A DNA stretch of 64,000 nt, taken from positions 62,001-126,000 of the forward strand of contig NZ_JACRTG010000029.1 in the NCBI RefSeq assembly GCF_014385195.1, written 5' to 3'. Both the position numbers and the translations under genes were made by a program. Positions 27,075 through 36,501 of this stretch are shown piece after piece. Positions within the stretch are counted from its first letter, which is position 1, and each line of letters opens with the position of its first letter. This DNA comes from Paratissierella segnis. GTDB lineage: Bacteria > Bacillota > Clostridia > Tissierellales > Tissierellaceae. Below the pieces are notes generated by a model, which saw nothing but the letters and a program-made list of their open reading frames with translations, did not search any database and was not told the DNA's origin.

Positions 27075-27136
27075 AAAAAGAAACCCATAAGATTAAAGGC
27101 TTTGAAAAAGTTAATTCATCTCAAGGGTTTCTTTTT
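27075..27136 (+). terminator. Terminator in the pxpC - gpx intergenic region
   Basis: AAAAAGAAACCC (27075-27086) pairs with GGGTTTCTTTTT (27125-27136) with a long loop of about 38 nt and a T-rich tail. It is the only structure seen in the 320 bp between pxpC and the peroxide operon apart from the promoter at the right end. Confidence 0.55.
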
Positions 27137-27232
27137 AAGTATTTAGATTTTTGTTTTTTTATACAACAAATAAAGGCATCAGATTTGAGGCTTCACTTTT
27201 TCTTTAAGCTGCTACTTCCAAGTAAAAAACCC

Positions 27233-27266
27233 TTGACAAAAATAATTAAATTGAATACAATTTAAT
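27233..27266 (+). promoter_or_regulatory. Promoter and OhrR-type operator of the peroxide operon
   Basis: TTGACA (27233-27238) and TACAAT (27256-27261) are 17 bp apart. The inverted repeat ATTAAATTG/CAATTTAAT (27245-27253, 27258-27266) covers the -10 box, and a further CAATTTAATT half-site follows. This resembles OhrR/MarR operators (TACAATT-AATTGTA class). The OhrR-like protein encoded second in the operon probably binds here and represses until oxidised. Confidence 0.7.
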
Positions 27267-27295
27267 AAAGAACAATTTAATTTAAGGAGAATAAA

Positions 27296-27775
27296 ATGAA
27301 ATTTTATGATATAACAGTAAAAGATTCAAAAGGTAATGACGTGAGTCTTTCGGAATACAAGGACAAGGTATTATTAATAGTTAACACGGCAACAGGTTGT
27401 GGATTTACCCCGCAATATAATGGGTTACAGGAACTATATGAAAAGTACAAGGATAAAGGTTTTGAAATTCTTGATTTTCCGTGTAATCAATTTGGAAATC
27501 AGGCTCCGGGTACTAATGAAGAAATCAATAATTTCTGCACACTTCATTATAATATAACTTTCAAACAATTTGATAAAATCAATGTGAACGGAGATAATGA
27601 AAGTAAGCTTTATTCCTGGCTTAAATCTCAGAAAGGTGGATTGGGCAGTTCTAATATCAAATGGAATTTTACGAAATTTCTCATTAACAGAAATGGCGAG
27701 GTTGTAGAACGTTATGGATCTGCAAAGACTCCTGCTTCTATTGAGAGTGCCATAGTAAAACTATTGGAGGAATAA
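27296..27775 (+). CDS. Glutathione peroxidase-family thiol peroxidase
   Basis: Reduces peroxides with cysteine thiols, probably using thioredoxin as in other Gram-positive Gpx-type enzymes. 159 residues. The peroxidatic Cys is in NTATGCGFTPQY (about residue 36), followed by FPCNQFGNQAPG with the conserved Gln, and the WNFTKFLI Trp. It uses Cys and not selenocysteine. First gene of an operon with an OhrR regulator and a flavodoxin; its stop codon overlaps the next start by one base. Confidence 0.92.
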   Translation: MKFYDITVKDSKGNDVSLSEYKDKVLLIVNTATGCGFTPQYNGLQELYEKYKDKGFEILDFPCNQFGNQAPGTNEEINNFCTLHYNITFKQFDKINVNGDNESKLYSWLKSQKGGLGSSNIKWNFTKFLINRNGEVVERYGSAKTPASIESAIVKLLEE

Positions 27776-28215
27776 TGAATTACGATATACTTAAGCTTGA
27801 AAATCAGCTTTGCTTTCCCATTTATGCCTGTTCCAGAGAGATTGTGAAAAAATACAAACCATTTTTGAACGAAATTGGTTTGACTTATACACAGTATATT
27901 GTAATGTTGGTACTTTGGGAAAAAAAGAGCATGAATGTTAAAAGTCTGGGAGAATATCTGTATCTTGATTCAGGTACGCTTACCCCTCTTCTTAAGAAAC
28001 TGGAATCGGTAGGTTTAGTGTCAAGGACGAGATTAGCTGAGGATGAGCGTAACTTAATTGTAACTATTACAGATAAGGGAGAAAGATTGAAAGACAAGGC
28101 GGTTAATATTCCGCTGAAGCTTGCATCCTGTATAAATCTTTCTGTCGAGGAAGCAAAAATATTGTACAACCTGCTATATAAAATTTTAGATGAATCAAAG
28201 GAGATTGAATTATGA
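27775..28215 (+). CDS. OhrR-type MarR-family peroxide-sensing repressor
   Basis: 146-residue winged-helix regulator. The start LENQLCFPIYACSREI contains the cysteine that senses organic peroxides in OhrR (Cys15 of Bacillus). The wing and recognition helix are in LYLDSGTLTPLLKKLESVGLVSRTR and ERNLIVTITDKG. Coupled to the Gpx gene upstream (1-nt overlap) and to the flavodoxin gene (ATGA overlap). Expected to bind the inverted repeat over the operon promoter. Confidence 0.9.
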   Translation: MNYDILKLENQLCFPIYACSREIVKKYKPFLNEIGLTYTQYIVMLVLWEKKSMNVKSLGEYLYLDSGTLTPLLKKLESVGLVSRTRLAEDERNLIVTITDKGERLKDKAVNIPLKLASCINLSVEEAKILYNLLYKILDESKEIEL

Positions 28216-28628
28216 ATACAGCTATTCGATATTACAGTAAGACGGGGAATACCAAGAAACTTGCAGATGCAATCAGTGAAGTGACCGGTGCGGAAGCACA
28301 AACAGTGGATGTACCCCTTAATGACGAAGTTGACATTCTATTTTTAGGAAGCTCAGTATATGCTGCCGGCGTGGATGAAAAGGTTAAGAAATTTATTCAG
28401 TCACTGAACAGCAGAAAAGTAAAAAAGGTAATTAATTTCAGCACCGCTGCCATTTTGACTTCAACATATTCTCAGGTGTCAAAGCTGCTTTCTGAAAAGA
28501 ACATACTCGCTGACAGTCGTGAATTTCATTGTCGCGGAAGTTTTAAGGTAATGCACAAGAATAGACCTAATGGTGAAGATATAAGTGAATTGAAAAGTTT
28601 TGTAAAAGAAGTAATGAAATCAGAATAG
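28212..28628 (+). CDS. Flavodoxin-like protein
   Basis: Small FMN-binding electron carrier, 138 residues. The phosphate loop for FMN is IRYYSKTGNTKKLADAI (about 5-21); the second FMN loop region is LFLGSSVYAAGVD. It may supply electrons for peroxide reduction or repair within the operon. Short for a flavodoxin (usually 140-180) but intact. Confidence 0.83.
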   Translation: MNTAIRYYSKTGNTKKLADAISEVTGAEAQTVDVPLNDEVDILFLGSSVYAAGVDEKVKKFIQSLNSRKVKKVINFSTAAILTSTYSQVSKLLSEKNILADSREFHCRGSFKVMHKNRPNGEDISELKSFVKEVMKSE

Positions 28629-28661
28629 GTATTAAAATATTTTCGTTAGATTAAGATTAAA

Positions 28662-28700
28662 ACATATCCGATTGGGATTACCTAATCGGATATGTTTTTA
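28662..28700. terminator. Bidirectional terminator between flavodoxin and galM
   Basis: ACATATCCGATT (28662-28673) and AATCGGATATGT (28684-28695) form a perfect 12-bp stem with a 10-nt loop, followed by TTTTT on the plus strand and TTTT on the minus strand. The galM stop codon lies in it, so it serves both converging operons. Confidence 0.8.
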
Positions 28701-29713
28701 AATCTATATGTTGTTTTACTATAATACTCTCCCTCGGGTTTTAATATATTATCCGGCAGGAAGTCTTGATTTAATGCATCTGGATACCATTGAGTTTCTA
28801 AACATACCCCTTGATAGTTAAAGGTTTTCTCCCCATTGGACAGCAACAAATCTTTTTCTAACTTATTACTGCAATATAGTACTACAACCGGTTCTGTAGT
28901 TTCAACGCTTAGAGATATTCCCGATTTTTTCGAGTACAATTCAATGCGCTTTTCTCCATTCAATATAAATGGATGGTCATATCCTTTTGTATATTTGAAA
29001 GTCTCAAGGGACAAATCCATGTCGGATTTTATCATCTTTGCATTTCTAAAATCAAAAGGAGTGTTTTCAACACTAACTACTTTAACGGGAATACTTTTTT
29101 CATCTAATTTTAAATAGCTGTCTGCATCTATTTTTAAGAAGTGTTCTAATATATCCTCATTCAAATCGTCATTTAAATTAAAATAGCTATGATTAGTGAG
29201 GGTAATCGGAGTAGGCTTATCGGTTCTTGCGAAGTATTCTATTGAAAGTGAATCATCATCATATACTGTATATTGCACAAATACTGTAACCTCTCCGGGA
29301 AAACCCGACTCTAAATTAGGACTTATATATTTTAAGGTAACGCTTACGGAATTGTCCGAAATTTTACTTTCTTCAAATTCCCATGCTTTAAATGCAAATC
29401 CTTCCTGCCCGCCGTGTAAGCAAGTAGTCCCTTCATTTTGATTTAGCTTATAATCCACCCCGTCAATCCTTATTAGTCTGCTTGAAATCCTACCGGCAAC
29501 CCTTCCTACTATAGCTCCAAAATACGTTCTTAAATTTATATAATCATCAACGTTATTGAAACCCAAAACTCGATTTTTGCCTTTATAATTAATTTCCCTG
29601 ATTGTTCCGCCTAAGGATAGGATTTTAACGATTAAATTTTTGTCGTTGTCTAAAATATATTCTCTTATTGGATAGTTTTTATATTTCCCAAAGTAAGTCT
29701 CTCTATAATCCAT
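28682..29713 (-). CDS. galM: Aldose 1-epimerase (mutarotase)
   Basis: Interconverts alpha and beta anomers of arabinose, galactose or glucose. 343 residues: GGTIREINYKGKNRVLGF, the segment YFGAIVGRVAGRI with the conserved Arg, CLHGGQEGFAFKAWEF with the active-site His, TNHSYFNL (second catalytic His) and the Glu in GVCLETQWYPDALN. Last gene of the arabinose operon; GGGGGAGG precedes the ATG. It may also serve the galactose operon further right. Confidence 0.92.
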   Translation of the reverse strand: MDYRETYFGKYKNYPIREYILDNDKNLIVKILSLGGTIREINYKGKNRVLGFNNVDDYINLRTYFGAIVGRVAGRISSRLIRIDGVDYKLNQNEGTTCLHGGQEGFAFKAWEFEESKISDNSVSVTLKYISPNLESGFPGEVTVFVQYTVYDDDSLSIEYFARTDKPTPITLTNHSYFNLNDDLNEDILEHFLKIDADSYLKLDEKSIPVKVVSVENTPFDFRNAKMIKSDMDLSLETFKYTKGYDHPFILNGEKRIELYSKKSGISLSVETTEPVVVLYCSNKLEKDLLLSNGEKTFNYQGVCLETQWYPDALNQDFLPDNILKPEGEYYSKTTYRFKNISD

Positions 29714-29757
29714 AATACTCCTCCCCCAATATGACTATGACGATAAAGGCACTTATC

Positions 29758-30447
29758 CTATTGCCCATAATAAGCGTTCTTACCATGCTTCCGCAAATAA
29801 TGGGTATCCAAAAGATTCTGATCCATCCTTTTCAGCACGCCTCTACTTAGATGTTCACTTCCATATGCTATATGTGCCAATTCTTCCAAAATTAACGCAT
29901 TATTGACAGCTTCTATTGAATCTTTTCCCCACGAAAATGGACCATGTGATTTTACCAATACTGACGGTATAGAGTCAGGATCTATGCTTTGAAAGGTTTC
30001 TACTATTACCTTTCCCGTCTCCTTCTCATAATCTAATTCTATCTCACCCTCTGTCAAATTTCTAGTGCAAGGTATCATACCATAAAAATAATCTGCATGA
30101 GTAGTCCCATAGGCTTCTATTCCCCTGCCCGCTTGGGCCCACATTGTTGCCCATTTGGAATGAGTATGGACAATTCCGCCAATATTTTTAAAGTTTTTAT
30201 ATAATTCAAGATGAGTGGGGGTATCAGAGGAGGGCTTCAAGTCCCCCTCTATTTTATTGCCATCAAGGTCTACAACAACCATATCCCCTACCTTCAGCCT
30301 TTCATATGGAACTCCGGAGGGTTTGATTACCACTAATCCCTTCTCTCTATCTATACCTGATGCATTTCCCCAAGTTAAGATAATCAGTTCCTTCTCCTTT
30401 AGCATCATATTTGCTTTATACACTTTTTGTTTCAATTCTTCTAACAT
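29758..30447 (-). CDS. araD: L-ribulose-5-phosphate 4-epimerase
   Basis: Zinc enzyme converting L-ribulose 5-phosphate to D-xylulose 5-phosphate. 229 residues with the class II aldolase fold: LTWGNASGID, VIKPSGVPYERL, the metal ligands in GGIVHTHSKWATMWAQAG (His-x-His) and the late His in LVKSHGPFSWG. Starts 11 bp after araA. Completes the arabinose pathway with AraA and AraB. Confidence 0.95.
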   Translation of the reverse strand: MLEELKQKVYKANMMLKEKELIILTWGNASGIDREKGLVVIKPSGVPYERLKVGDMVVVDLDGNKIEGDLKPSSDTPTHLELYKNFKNIGGIVHTHSKWATMWAQAGRGIEAYGTTHADYFYGMIPCTRNLTEGEIELDYEKETGKVIVETFQSIDPDSIPSVLVKSHGPFSWGKDSIEAVNNALILEELAHIAYGSEHLSRGVLKRMDQNLLDTHYLRKHGKNAYYGQ

Positions 30448-30458
30448 AGATATTCACC

Positions 30459-31922
30459 TTACTTAAACTTCCAAAGAATGTCGTTATAGGCTAATTCCTT
30501 TTTTAGGTCCACGATATTTGTATCTTTGTTGATATGAATAAACTCAATTCCCGCCATTTCAGCGAAATCTCTCATATGGTCGGCTGTCAAAGCATAACTC
30601 ATAACTGTATGATGTGCTCCTCCTGATAATATCCATGCCTCTGCTGCTGTTTGTAAATCCGGCAATGGTTTCCACATCACTCTTGCCACAGGTAGGTTTG
30701 GCATGTCTTTTAAAGGTTTTACTGCTACTGCATCATTTACAATAAGTCTCATTCTCCCGCCTAAATCAACCAATGATGCAAGTATTACATCGCCTTCTTT
30801 GCCATCGAAGACCATGCGAGCAGGGGCATTCTTTCCTCCTATATCCAAATCATGGACTTCTATGGTTGGTACATCATCAGCTATTGTTGGATCAACTTCC
30901 AACATATGAGCTCCTAATATTAGCTCGTTGTTTTTTTCTAGATGATAAGTGTAGTCTTCCATAAAGCTGGTGCCGCCTTCTAAACCTGATGCCATTATTT
31001 TCATAATATGCCCTAAAGCTGCTGTTTTCCAATCCCCTTCAGCGCCAAAGCCAAAACCATCTTCCATCAATCTTTGTACTGCAAGACCGGGTAATTGCTC
31101 CAGTCCGTATAAATCTTCAAATGTTGTAGTAAATGCACTAAATTTACCATCCTCCAAAAACTTCCTCATTCCCAACTCTAATCTAGCTTGATATTTTATA
31201 GGTCCTATATTATCTGTAGAAATCTTATACTTCTCCCTATATACCTCAAATAATTCATCGACTTTCTTATCCTCTATATTTTCAATATATTTCACTAAAT
31301 CTCCCATGGGATAATAATTTATAGACCAGCCAAGTTTGATTTGAGCTTCAACCTTATCTCCTTCAGTGACTGCAACCTCACGCATATTGTCTCCGAACCT
31401 AGCTACATTTAGAGTCTTAGATTCCATAACAGATATTGCAGACCTCATCCAGTTCCCTATTTTGATTTGAAAATCTTTATCTTCCCAATATCCAACCACT
31501 ACTTTCCTAGGTAATCTTAAGCGAGAGCCAATAAATCCATGCTCCCTGTCTCCATGAGCGGATTGGTTCAAATTCATAAAGTCCATATCTATCTCATCCC
31601 AAGGTATTTCCCTGTTGAATTGTGTATTCATATGAAGATATGGCTTGTTCAATCGAGTAAATCCTCTTATCCACATCTTTGAAGGCGAAAATGTATGCAT
31701 CCATGTCATTATCCCGGCACAATTCTCATCGTAATTTGCTTCATCCATTATTTTAACAATCTCATCAGATGTGGTGGCAACAGTTGCGAATTTTACCTTC
31801 CAAGGAATAAAAGGTGATTTATCCAACTCTCCGGCGATGATTTCACCATGCTTTTTTACTTTCTTTAGCACTTCTTCTCCGTACAAGTGTTGACTACCTA
31901 CTATAAGCCAAAATTCCCTCAT
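30459..31922 (-). CDS. araA: L-arabinose isomerase
   Basis: Manganese-dependent conversion of L-arabinose to L-ribulose. 487 residues, close to the family's usual 490-500. Starts MREFWLIVGSQHLYGEE; further signatures are CAGIMTWMHTFSPSKMW, FTTTFEDLYGLEQLPGLAVQ (catalytic Glu) and GGAHHTVMSYALT with the metal-binding His. Overlaps the end of araB by 29 nt. Part of the operon binding protein - ATPase - permease - araB - araA - araD - galM. Confidence 0.96.
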   Translation of the reverse strand: MREFWLIVGSQHLYGEEVLKKVKKHGEIIAGELDKSPFIPWKVKFATVATTSDEIVKIMDEANYDENCAGIMTWMHTFSPSKMWIRGFTRLNKPYLHMNTQFNREIPWDEIDMDFMNLNQSAHGDREHGFIGSRLRLPRKVVVGYWEDKDFQIKIGNWMRSAISVMESKTLNVARFGDNMREVAVTEGDKVEAQIKLGWSINYYPMGDLVKYIENIEDKKVDELFEVYREKYKISTDNIGPIKYQARLELGMRKFLEDGKFSAFTTTFEDLYGLEQLPGLAVQRLMEDGFGFGAEGDWKTAALGHIMKIMASGLEGGTSFMEDYTYHLEKNNELILGAHMLEVDPTIADDVPTIEVHDLDIGGKNAPARMVFDGKEGDVILASLVDLGGRMRLIVNDAVAVKPLKDMPNLPVARVMWKPLPDLQTAAEAWILSGGAHHTVMSYALTADHMRDFAEMAGIEFIHINKDTNIVDLKKELAYNDILWKFK

Positions 31923-33597
31923 AGTCCCCCTCCTCTTTAATAGACTTCTTTATATTTTTTAATCTTTTCATTACATCATTTTCTCCACGTCCGAAATAAT
32001 CATGTAGTATTCTATATTCTTTAAATAATTCATCATATATTTTAGCGTTTTCTTCATTGGGTTTATAGTATCTATCATTAACCTTCCCCATTATCTTGGA
32101 AGCTTCAACTACATTATCAAAACCACCCTTTTCCCTTCCCGCAGCAACTGCGGCAAATATAGCAGACCCTAATGCAGGACCCTGCTCAGTCCCTGCTATA
32201 TAAATTGGCATATTCAGCACATCTGCATATATCTGCATTATAAATGAATTCTTTTGAGGTATACCCCCTGAAGCGTAGAATTCATTTACCGAGACTTTAT
32301 TTTCTCTAAAGGTTTCTATTATCATTCGCGTTCCATAAGCTGTTGCCTCAACTAAAGCCCGATATATTTCTTCTGGTTTTGTTTGTAAATCCATACCTAT
32401 TATAAGCCCTGTCAAATCCACATCTACTAAAACCGATCTATTGCCATTCCACCAATCAAGGGCAATCAAGCCGCTTTCTCCCGGCTTTAGGGCTTCTGCT
32501 TTATTGGCTAAATATTGATGTATATTAAGTCCTTCTTCCTTTGCTCTTTGCATATAGTTTTCGGGAACTTGGGTTTCAGCAAACCATGCAAAATGATCTC
32601 CCACACAGGATTGACCTGCTTCATATCCATAATATCCGGGTATAATTCCATCTTCTACTACTCCACACATGCCCGATACTTCCCTTTCTTCTTCTCCCAG
32701 CAGCATATGACAGGTAGAAGTACCTATGATTGCTAGCATCTTTCCGGGTTCGTAAATTTTTACAGCCGGCACACATACATGAGCATCAACATTTGCAACT
32801 GCAACTGCAGTCCCGATATTTAAACCTGTTAATTTAGATGCATATTCAGTTATTTCTCCCGCTTTTTCTCCTATGGAGACTATATCCCTAGAAAGCTTTT
32901 CATCTACTACGTTTTCTAATCTCGAATCCAACTCTTTAAAGAATTTATTGTCCGGATACCCGTCTTTTTTATGCCATATTGCCTTATATCCTGCAGTACA
33001 AGAGTTTCTTGTTTCTTTCCCTGTTAATTGCCAAATAACCCAATCGCTAGCCTCAATAAATCTATCCATTTCTTCATATATTTCCTGGTCTTCCTTTAAT
33101 ATCTGCCATAGCTTTGGGAAAAGCCACTCTGAGGATATCTTCCCTCCATATCTAGATAGCCACTTTTCACCCATTTTTTCCGCCTTTTCGTTGAGTTCAT
33201 TGGCCAAATACTGTGCTGCATGATGCTTCCAAAGCTTCACATATGCGTGTTCTCTGTCTCTATATTTATCTATAAAACACATGGGTGTACCGTCCTTCTT
33301 TACAGGAAGAACAGTGCATGCAGTAAAATCTATTCCTATACCTATCACATCATCCGGACTTATATTAGTCTTTCTAAGTATATCTGGGATTGTATTACTC
33401 AATACATCTAAATAATCCTGTGGATGCTGCAATGCCCAATCAGGGGGTAATGGCTTGCCTGAAGGCAATTTCTTGTCCATTACTTGATGAGGATATTCAT
33501 GCACGCTGGAATCAACTTCTTCGCCAGTAGATAGATTGACAATTACAGCTCTGCCTGATAATGTGCCAAAATCAACACCTATTGTATACTTAGTCAA
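31894..33597 (-). CDS. araB: Ribulokinase
   Basis: FGGY-family kinase phosphorylating L-ribulose. About 567 residues with the N-terminal phosphate motif TIGVDFGTLSGRAVIVN, DKYRDREHAYVKLW, LFPKLWQIL, and the C-terminal YASGGIPQKNSFIMQIYADV with GPALGSAIFAAVAAG. Start chosen at TTG 33597 with AGAGGTG 6 nt upstream; the GTG at 33606 lies within that site. Follows the permease gene by about 14 bp. Confidence 0.94.
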   Translation of the reverse strand: MTKYTIGVDFGTLSGRAVIVNLSTGEEVDSSVHEYPHQVMDKKLPSGKPLPPDWALQHPQDYLDVLSNTIPDILRKTNISPDDVIGIGIDFTACTVLPVKKDGTPMCFIDKYRDREHAYVKLWKHHAAQYLANELNEKAEKMGEKWLSRYGGKISSEWLFPKLWQILKEDQEIYEEMDRFIEASDWVIWQLTGKETRNSCTAGYKAIWHKKDGYPDNKFFKELDSRLENVVDEKLSRDIVSIGEKAGEITEYASKLTGLNIGTAVAVANVDAHVCVPAVKIYEPGKMLAIIGTSTCHMLLGEEEREVSGMCGVVEDGIIPGYYGYEAGQSCVGDHFAWFAETQVPENYMQRAKEEGLNIHQYLANKAEALKPGESGLIALDWWNGNRSVLVDVDLTGLIIGMDLQTKPEEIYRALVEATAYGTRMIIETFRENKVSVNEFYASGGIPQKNSFIMQIYADVLNMPIYIAGTEQGPALGSAIFAAVAAGREKGGFDNVVEASKIMGKVNDRYYKPNEENAKIYDELFKEYRILHDYFGRGENDVMKRLKNIKKSIKEEGDYEGILAYSR

Positions 33598-33611
33598 TTG
33601 AATCACCTCTT

Positions 33612-34796
33612 TTAATTTTTAACCTTGGACTTTGTATAAGCATCAAAGGCTACCGCAATAAGCAATACAAGCCCCTTTATTGCCTGTTGCCAGTCAATCC
33701 CTATTCCTAGAATCGACATACCATTGTTTAATACTCCCATTACAAGTCCACCTATTATAGCCCCAATAATAGTACCTATACCTCCAGATGCTGAAGCTCC
33801 CCCTATATAGCATGCTGCTATGGCATCTAGCTCAAAACCTTGTCCTGCCCTTGGCATTGCTGCATTCAATCTCCCTGAAAAAACTATACCTGCCAATGCG
33901 GTCAACAACCCCATATTTACATAAACCCAGAACAATACCTTGTCTGTTTTTATCCCTGATAATCTTGCTGCCTTTTCATTGCCTCCAATGGCATATATAT
34001 ATCTGCCGACAACTGTTTTATTGGCTATAAAGCTATATATTAATACTAGGAAAAATAGTAAAACCAATACATTGGGGATTCCTTTATAAACAGCTAAACT
34101 ATAAGTAGTAAGATTGATAGCTATAATTATTAAAATAATCTTTGCTATCACCAATCGGTTGGGAGTTACCCTGAAGCCATATTTTATTTTATTGCTTCTA
34201 TCTTTGTATTCATAAAAAATATACGCTATTGAAAACACTATACCAACTAAAATAGTTGTGATATGAAGGTTCTGTCCATTAAAGATATCTTTAATAAAAC
34301 CTGAACTTAAAACTTGATATGATTTTTCGAAAGGAGCCAAGGTTTGCCCTTTTAATATAACCAAAGTTAAACCCCTAAATAACAGCATACCTGATAGGGT
34401 TACAATAAATGCCGGTATTTTTACAAAGGCAATCCAAAACCCATGCCATGCGCCTACCAATGCTCCTATTAACAAGGATATAAAGATAACAGGTACAACT
34501 GACATATTGTGTTTAATCATTAAATTTGCAGCAACAGCACCTATTAAAGCAACTACCGAGCCTACAGATAGATCTACATTTCCGGTTATAATGACTAGCA
34601 ACATACCTATAGCCATAATAAGTATGTAGCTGTTTTGCAATATCAGATTTGTAATATTAAGAGGTTTCAACAGTATTCCTTTGGTTAAAATTTCAAAGAA
34701 AATCATTATAGCTACTAACGCTATCAACATCGTATATTTTCTAATGTTGCTTTTTAATGTATCCTTTATTGAATATTTAGTTTTTTCCATATTCAA
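33612..34796 (-). CDS. Sugar ABC transporter permease (multiple-monosaccharide type)
   Basis: CUT2-family membrane permease, 394 residues, related to GguB/XylH. About ten hydrophobic segments with ITGNVDLSVGSVVALIGA, KIPAFIVTLSGMLLFRGL and GFELDAIAACYIGGASASGGIGT, which are typical of this family. Starts with TTG 34796 (GGAGG 5 nt upstream) or ATG 34790. Overlaps the ATPase gene by 20 nt. Arabinose is the likely substrate from the operon. Confidence 0.88.
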   Translation of the reverse strand: MNMEKTKYSIKDTLKSNIRKYTMLIALVAIMIFFEILTKGILLKPLNITNLILQNSYILIMAIGMLLVIITGNVDLSVGSVVALIGAVAANLMIKHNMSVVPVIFISLLIGALVGAWHGFWIAFVKIPAFIVTLSGMLLFRGLTLVILKGQTLAPFEKSYQVLSSGFIKDIFNGQNLHITTILVGIVFSIAYIFYEYKDRSNKIKYGFRVTPNRLVIAKIILIIIAINLTTYSLAVYKGIPNVLVLLFFLVLIYSFIANKTVVGRYIYAIGGNEKAARLSGIKTDKVLFWVYVNMGLLTALAGIVFSGRLNAAMPRAGQGFELDAIAACYIGGASASGGIGTIIGAIIGGLVMGVLNNGMSILGIGIDWQQAIKGLVLLIAVAFDAYTKSKVKN

Positions 34797-36330
34797 CTTG
34801 TCCTCCTTTTATATCCCTCATTATACAGGTCATAACATTTTCGGCTGTTTGCATATCCCCACTAAGCTCTCCTACTATCCTGCCTTGATTCATGACATAA
34901 ATTCTGTCGCACATTTTTAATAACTCCGGCAGTTCAGAAGAAATCATTAAAATAGACTTTCCTTCCTCTGCTAATCTATTGATTATGGTATAGATTTCTC
35001 TTTTGGCTCCTACATCTATTCCTCTTGTAGGTTCATCCAGAATCAACAGACTGGGATCTGAAAATATCCACCTGCTCAAAACTACTTTTTGTTGATTGCC
35101 TCCGCTCAAATCTTCAGTATTTTGCAATATATCTTTAGCTCTTATATTAAAATCGTTCTTGTATTTTTCTGACGCCTTAATTTCTTCATTTTTATTGATT
35201 ATCGCATTTTTACTTATTTTCTTAAAATTGGATAGACTTATATTGTTTTTTACGCTATCAATCAGTATCAACCCATAAGTTTTTCTATCTTCCGTTACAT
35301 AGGCAATTCCATTTTCAATTGCCTTATCCACAGATTTTATATCTGCCTTTTTATTATCTATAAAAATATCACCGGATAATTTCTTTCCGAATGATTCGCC
35401 AAATATGCTCATAGCAAGCTCAGTCCTTCCGGCGCCCATAAGCCCGGCTATACCTACTACTTCGCCTTTTCTGATTTGAAGACCTACATCATCTATAATT
35501 TTCCTATTTTGATCCAAAGCATCCGCCACAGTCCAATTTTTAATTTCAAAAAATACATTTCCGATATTTGCATACCTAGTTGGGTAATAATCTCCTATGT
35601 CCCTTCCCACCATCGCCTTTATGATTTTTTCTTCTTTCAAATTTTCATCATTTATTAGCGTTTCAACTGTTGAGCCGTCCCTTAATATAGTTATTCTGTC
35701 AGCTACTTTTAGAACTTCCTTCAGTTTATGAGATATAAGTATTGAAGTTATGCCATTTTTTTTAAACTCCAAGAGCAAATTAAGCAGCTTATGACTATCC
35801 TCTTCATTTAATGCTGCTGTAGGTTCATCAAGAATCAATAATTTGACGCTTTTGGTAAGCGCCTTTGCAATTTCAATAAGTTGCTGTTTTCCAATACCTA
35901 ATGTATTGACAATAGAATTTGGATCTTCATCTAAACCGATTTTTTCAAATAGTCTCTTAGCTTCTACCGTGGTCTTTCCCCAATCGATAATGCCGTTTTT
36001 GGATTGCTCATTTCCCAAAAAAACATTCTCAGCACAGGTTAGATAGGGACTCAATGTCAATTCTTGGTGAATTATAACTATTCCTATATCCTCACTTTGC
36101 CTTATATCTGTAAATTTACATTCTTTACCCTCATATAAAATTTTACCTTTATAAGTACCATAAGGATATACACCACCAAGTACATTTATCAAAGTAGATT
36201 TCCCTGCGCCATTTTCTCCTACCAGAGCATGTATTTCGCCTTGTTGTACCTCAAAATTTACATTATCCAATGCCTTTATTCCATAAAATTCTTTAGTGAT
36301 ATTGAGCATTTTCAATATATAATCTGACAT
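34777..36330 (-). CDS. Sugar ABC transporter, double ATPase (multiple-monosaccharide type)
   Basis: Energises arabinose (or mixed monosaccharide) uptake; homologous to GguA/XylG/AraG. 517 residues. First domain: Walker A GENGAGKST, signature LGIGKQQLIEIAKAL, Walker B LLILDEPTAALNEED. Second domain: GLMGAGRTEL in the P-loop position, signature LSGGNQQKVVLSRWIF, and LILDEPTRGIDVGAK. Complete in length. A hairpin separates it from the binding-protein gene. Confidence 0.92.
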   Translation of the reverse strand: MSDYILKMLNITKEFYGIKALDNVNFEVQQGEIHALVGENGAGKSTLINVLGGVYPYGTYKGKILYEGKECKFTDIRQSEDIGIVIIHQELTLSPYLTCAENVFLGNEQSKNGIIDWGKTTVEAKRLFEKIGLDEDPNSIVNTLGIGKQQLIEIAKALTKSVKLLILDEPTAALNEEDSHKLLNLLLEFKKNGITSILISHKLKEVLKVADRITILRDGSTVETLINDENLKEEKIIKAMVGRDIGDYYPTRYANIGNVFFEIKNWTVADALDQNRKIIDDVGLQIRKGEVVGIAGLMGAGRTELAMSIFGESFGKKLSGDIFIDNKKADIKSVDKAIENGIAYVTEDRKTYGLILIDSVKNNISLSNFKKISKNAIINKNEEIKASEKYKNDFNIRAKDILQNTEDLSGGNQQKVVLSRWIFSDPSLLILDEPTRGIDVGAKREIYTIINRLAEEGKSILMISSELPELLKMCDRIYVMNQGRIVGELSGDMQTAENVMTCIMRDIKGGQVEYGKN

Positions 36331-36357
36331 TCAACCACCTCTTTCATTTTGAAAATT

Positions 36358-36382
36358 TGGCGATAGCCATAGGCTATCACCA
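36358..36382 (-). terminator. Hairpin between sugar-binding-protein and ATPase genes
   Basis: TGGTGATAGCC and GGCTATCGCCA (minus strand) form an 11-bp stem (one G-U pair) with a 3-nt loop, followed by AATTTTC. It sits 120 bp after the binding-protein stop. Probably reduces transcription into the ATPase and permease genes. Confidence 0.65.
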
Positions 36383-36501
36383 AAAAATTTTATAACGAAT
36401 AGGAAAGTCCCTACAATTCTGATAATTTATTTTTATGGGACTGTTTTGACCTTAATGAGTTTCAAGAAAAGCTTCCTTAATGCATTTTTTAGATGCTTTT
36501 C

